Positions 13,035 through 14,908 of a stretch of DNA of 14,908 nt are shown here, in pieces; positions within the stretch are counted from its first letter, which is position 1, and every line of letters begins with the position of its first letter. Where the stretch lies: assembly GCA_023265785.1 (NCBI GenBank), contig JAHFSL010000007.1:5283-20190 (forward strand). Reading direction: 5' to 3'. The notes beneath the pieces were generated by a model. The model saw only the letters and a list, made by a program, of their open reading frames with translations, was not told the origin of the DNA and searched no databases. The DNA comes from Candidatus Coatesiibacteriota bacterium (GTDB lineage Bacteria; Oederibacteriota; CAKKQC01). A program made the translations under genes and the position numbers.

Positions 13035-14562
13035 ATCGGGGGTGCTTCTGGGGGTGGATGTGGGCACCTCGGGACTCAAGGCCCTCCTCCTGGCTCCCAA
13101 TGGGCGGCTCCTGGGGAGCGCCACGGTTCCCTATCCCCTTGAGGTCCCCCGCCCCGGGTGGGCCCAGCAGGACCCCGAAATGTGGTGGAAAGGGTGCGTG
13201 CGGGCCATCCGCCAGCTCCTGGCCAAGACCCGACTCTCCCCTGCGCGGATCGCAGGGGTGGGACTGACCGGCCAGATGCACGGGTCGGTCTTCCTGGGCC
13301 GGCATGGCGAGGTCCTGACCCCGGCCCTGCTCTGGTGCGACCAGCGGACCGGGGCCGAATGTACCGCGATCACCCGGCTGGTGGGCGGTGAGGCCGCCCT
13401 CCTCCGCCACACCTGCAACAAGGCCCTGACCGGATTCACGGCGCCCAAGGTGCTCTGGGTCCGCCGGCACATGCCCCAGGTTGACCGGAGGACACATAAG
13501 TTGCTCCTGCCAAAGGATTTTGTGAGGTTCCGGCTGACTGGAGGCTTCGCCACTGATGTGGCAGATGCGTCCGGCACCCTGCTCTTTGATGTTCGCCGGC
13601 GGCGCTGGAGTGCCGCCGTCCTCAAGGCCCTCAAGATCCCCGCCGGGTGGATGCCGGATGCCCTGGAGGGATCGGAAATCACCGGCCGGGTTTCCGCGGC
13701 CGGCGCCCGGGCGACCGGCCTGTTGGAGGGCACGCCCGTGGTCGCCGGCGGCGGGGACCAGGCCGCCGGGGCGATCGGATGTGGCGTGATCAGCCCGGGG
13801 GTCGTCTCGGCCAGCCTGGGCACATCCGGGGTGGTGTTTGCGGCCTGCCCGCTCCCCCGGCACACTCCGGATGGCCGTCTCCATGTGTTTTGTTCATCGG
13901 TCACCGGTGGGTGGCATGTCATGGGGGTCATGCTTTCCGCGGCCGGATCGCTGAATTGGTTCCGGCACTCCCTGGGTGGTGCACTCCTTCCCCACCCTCT
14001 CCCCCGCGGGGCCAATGCCTACGACCTGATCTGTCGGGCGGCTGACCGGATCCCCCCGGGCGCCGAAGGGCTCACCTTTCTCCCCTACCTCACCGGGGAA
14101 CGGACACCCTACGCGGACCCCCACGCCCGGGGGGTCTTCTTTGGGCTCTCCCTGCGCCACACCGCGGCCCACATGGCCCGGGCCGTCCTGGAAGGCGTGG
14201 CGTTCGGCATGCGGGATAGCGTCGAATTGGTGCGCGGGATGGGCGTCCGGGTCGCGGAGATCCGGCTGTCCGGTGGCGGCGCGCGCAACCCGATCTGGTG
14301 CCGGATCCAGGCCGCCGCCTATGGCGCCACCGGGGTCCGGCTCACCCGGGAGGAAGGGCCCGCCCTTGGTGCCGCGATGCTCGCGGGGATCGGGACCAAG
14401 GTTTTCCCCGGCTATCCACAGGCTGTCCGCATTTGCGTCCATGAGCGCGATCGATTCGTGCCTGCCAAGGCTCTCATGCGGGACTATGAATCCGGACATG
14501 CGGCCTACCGCGGCCTCTATCCGACGCTAAAGAAAGAATTTGAGAAGCGGAGAACTCTTTAA
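13027..14562 (+). CDS. xylB: Xylulokinase (FGGY family)
   Basis: A 511-residue cytoplasmic sugar kinase that phosphorylates D-xylulose with ATP to xylulose 5-phosphate for the pentose phosphate pathway. Visible motifs are phosphate-1 GVDVGTSGLKALLL (D11), the xylulokinase block GQMHG (82-86), LLWCDQRTGAEC, GFTAPKVLWV, LLPKDFVRFRLTG, GGGDQAAGAIG with the catalytic-base Asp D244, SLGTSGVVFA, FLPYLTGERTPYADP and LSGGGARNPIW. It aligns along its whole length with E. coli XylB (484 residues). GTG 13027 is preferred: GGAGGGGG is eight bases upstream and the protein then begins close to the family N terminus. No xylose isomerase or transporter gene lies nearby, so the substrate comes from elsewhere. 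The parS in its start region suggests ParB could affect expression. Confidence 0.93.
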   Translation: MKQSGVLLGVDVGTSGLKALLLAPNGRLLGSATVPYPLEVPRPGWAQQDPEMWWKGCVRAIRQLLAKTRLSPARIAGVGLTGQMHGSVFLGRHGEVLTPALLWCDQRTGAECTAITRLVGGEAALLRHTCNKALTGFTAPKVLWVRRHMPQVDRRTHKLLLPKDFVRFRLTGGFATDVADASGTLLFDVRRRRWSAAVLKALKIPAGWMPDALEGSEITGRVSAAGARATGLLEGTPVVAGGGDQAAGAIGCGVISPGVVSASLGTSGVVFAACPLPRHTPDGRLHVFCSSVTGGWHVMGVMLSAAGSLNWFRHSLGGALLPHPLPRGANAYDLICRAADRIPPGAEGLTFLPYLTGERTPYADPHARGVFFGLSLRHTAAHMARAVLEGVAFGMRDSVELVRGMGVRVAEIRLSGGGARNPIWCRIQAAAYGATGVRLTREEGPALGAAMLAGIGTKVFPGYPQAVRICVHERDRFVPAKALMRDYESGHAAYRGLYPTLKKEFEKRRTL

Positions 14563-14640
14563 CAGAAGTTATGTTCTATAATGATACGTCAATTGTGTTT
14601 CACTTTGAAATACAAGCAAGTAAAATATTGTAAATAAGCC
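14563..14640 (+). promoter_or_regulatory. AT-rich promoter region of groES
   Basis: The base composition drops sharply to AT-rich after xylB, unlike the rest of the window. It holds a perfect TATAAT (14577-14582) without a good -35, and TTGAAA (14605-14610) 18 bases before TGTAAA (14629-14634). I cannot say which is used. No CIRCE inverted repeat (TTAGCACTC type) is seen. Confidence 0.45.
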
Positions 14641-14656
14641 TTTTTTCTTCGGCACG

Positions 14657-14764
14657 CCTCCTGCAACACTCCTTCAGCGGACCTCTGTAGGTCCCAGTAC
14701 CAGGCTTACCTGAACGGGTCTCCCTGATTGGGAGGCTTGATCGAAGCCGCGAATGAGAAGGAGG
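14657..14764 (+). promoter_or_regulatory. Structured groES leader with anti-SD sequences
   Basis: Small hairpins follow one another: GGACC/GGTCC (14679-14694), CAGG/CCTG (14701-14712), CTCCC/GGGAG (14720-14734) and GGCTT/AAGCC (14734-14748). The SD region GAAGGAG (14757-14763) can pair fully with CTCCTTC at 14669-14675, and AGGAGG (14759-14764) with CCTCCT at 14657-14662. This could hide the SD when folded. Function as a switch is inference. Confidence 0.4.
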
Positions 14765-14772
14765 ACTGCGCT

Positions 14773-14908
14773 ATGAACGTGAAGCCATTGGCTGACCGGG
14801 TGGTTGTGAAGCCCCTGGAACAGGAAGAGGAGAAGCGTGGCGGGATCATCATCCCGGACACCGCGAAGGAGAAGCCCGAGAAGGGTGAAATCGTCGCCGT
14901 GGGCCCCG
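14773..14908 (+). CDS. groES: Co-chaperonin GroES, 3' truncated by the window end
   Basis: The first 45 codons are present: MNVKPLADRVVVKPLEQ, then the mobile-loop region EEKRGGIIIPDTAKEKPEKG and EIVAVGP, diagnostic of the 10-kDa heptameric lid of GroEL. ATG 14773 has AAGGAGG at 14758-14764 with eight bases of spacing. The rest of the gene, and probably groEL, lies beyond the window. It is preceded by an AT-rich promoter stretch and a structured leader. Confidence 0.96.
   Translation, partial: MNVKPLADRVVVKPLEQEEEKRGGIIIPDTAKEKPEKGEIVAVGP

Noticed and set aside
14563..14772. CIRCE operator for HrcA before groES
   Set aside because: No TTAGCACTC/GAGTGCTAA-type inverted repeat is present.
1..14908. 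CRISPR array, insertion sequence or prophage genes
   Set aside because: No regularly spaced repeats, transposase or phage-like proteins were seen; the only mobile-type module is the toxin-antitoxin pair.

Overview
This is a GC-rich bacterial window whose coding density, Shine-Dalgarno (SD) boxes and gene families point to a diderm (Gram-negative-type) bacterium: it carries an RND efflux pump with its periplasmic adaptor, secreted proteins, and an O-antigen ligase-like membrane protein. I cannot name the phylum from sequence alone. Two exact 16-bp matches to the bacterial chromosome-partition site parS (12978-12993 and 13019-13034) argue that this is chromosomal DNA.

Region 1 (1-6905, all + strand) is a heavy-metal locus. 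It holds the end of a CusB-type adaptor, a CusA/CzcA-type pump with the Cu/Ag methionine triad, a small secreted protein with a four-Cys metal-binding tail, a di-heme cytochrome c, a TerC-family membrane protein, and a second secreted protein paralogous to the first. Genes abut or overlap, except that TerC may have its own promoter. As written, the pump frame runs without a stop into the first secreted protein. One extra A in a five-A run would restore a stop just ahead of a strong ribosome binding site.

Region 2 (6910-9552) has a convergent GNAT acetyltransferase gene and then the ribosomal/tRNA-modification operon rpsP-khpA-trmD-rplS, closed by a strong terminator. The usual rimM is missing between khpA and trmD, and bL19 carries a 78-residue Ala/Lys/Glu-rich tail.

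Region 3 (9566-12598) has a small MTH1187-type thiamine-binding protein, a VapBC-like (Phd/PIN) toxin-antitoxin pair under a perfect palindrome, and a divergent O-antigen ligase/TPR membrane protein.

Region 4 (12599-14908) has a terminator-like hairpin, a palindrome, a broken partial copy of a tRNA-Cys cassette, intact tRNA-Cys(GCA) and tRNA-Val(GAC), two parS sites, a xylulokinase whose start region overlaps the second parS, an AT-rich regulatory stretch, a structured leader, and the first 45 codons of groES.

The most notable points are the parS site in the xylB start region, the metal locus with paired HMBD-type proteins and a cytochrome, the possible one-base pump fusion, the groES leader that could mask its own SD, and a recurrent extended -10 box just ahead of several start codons that lack an SD.
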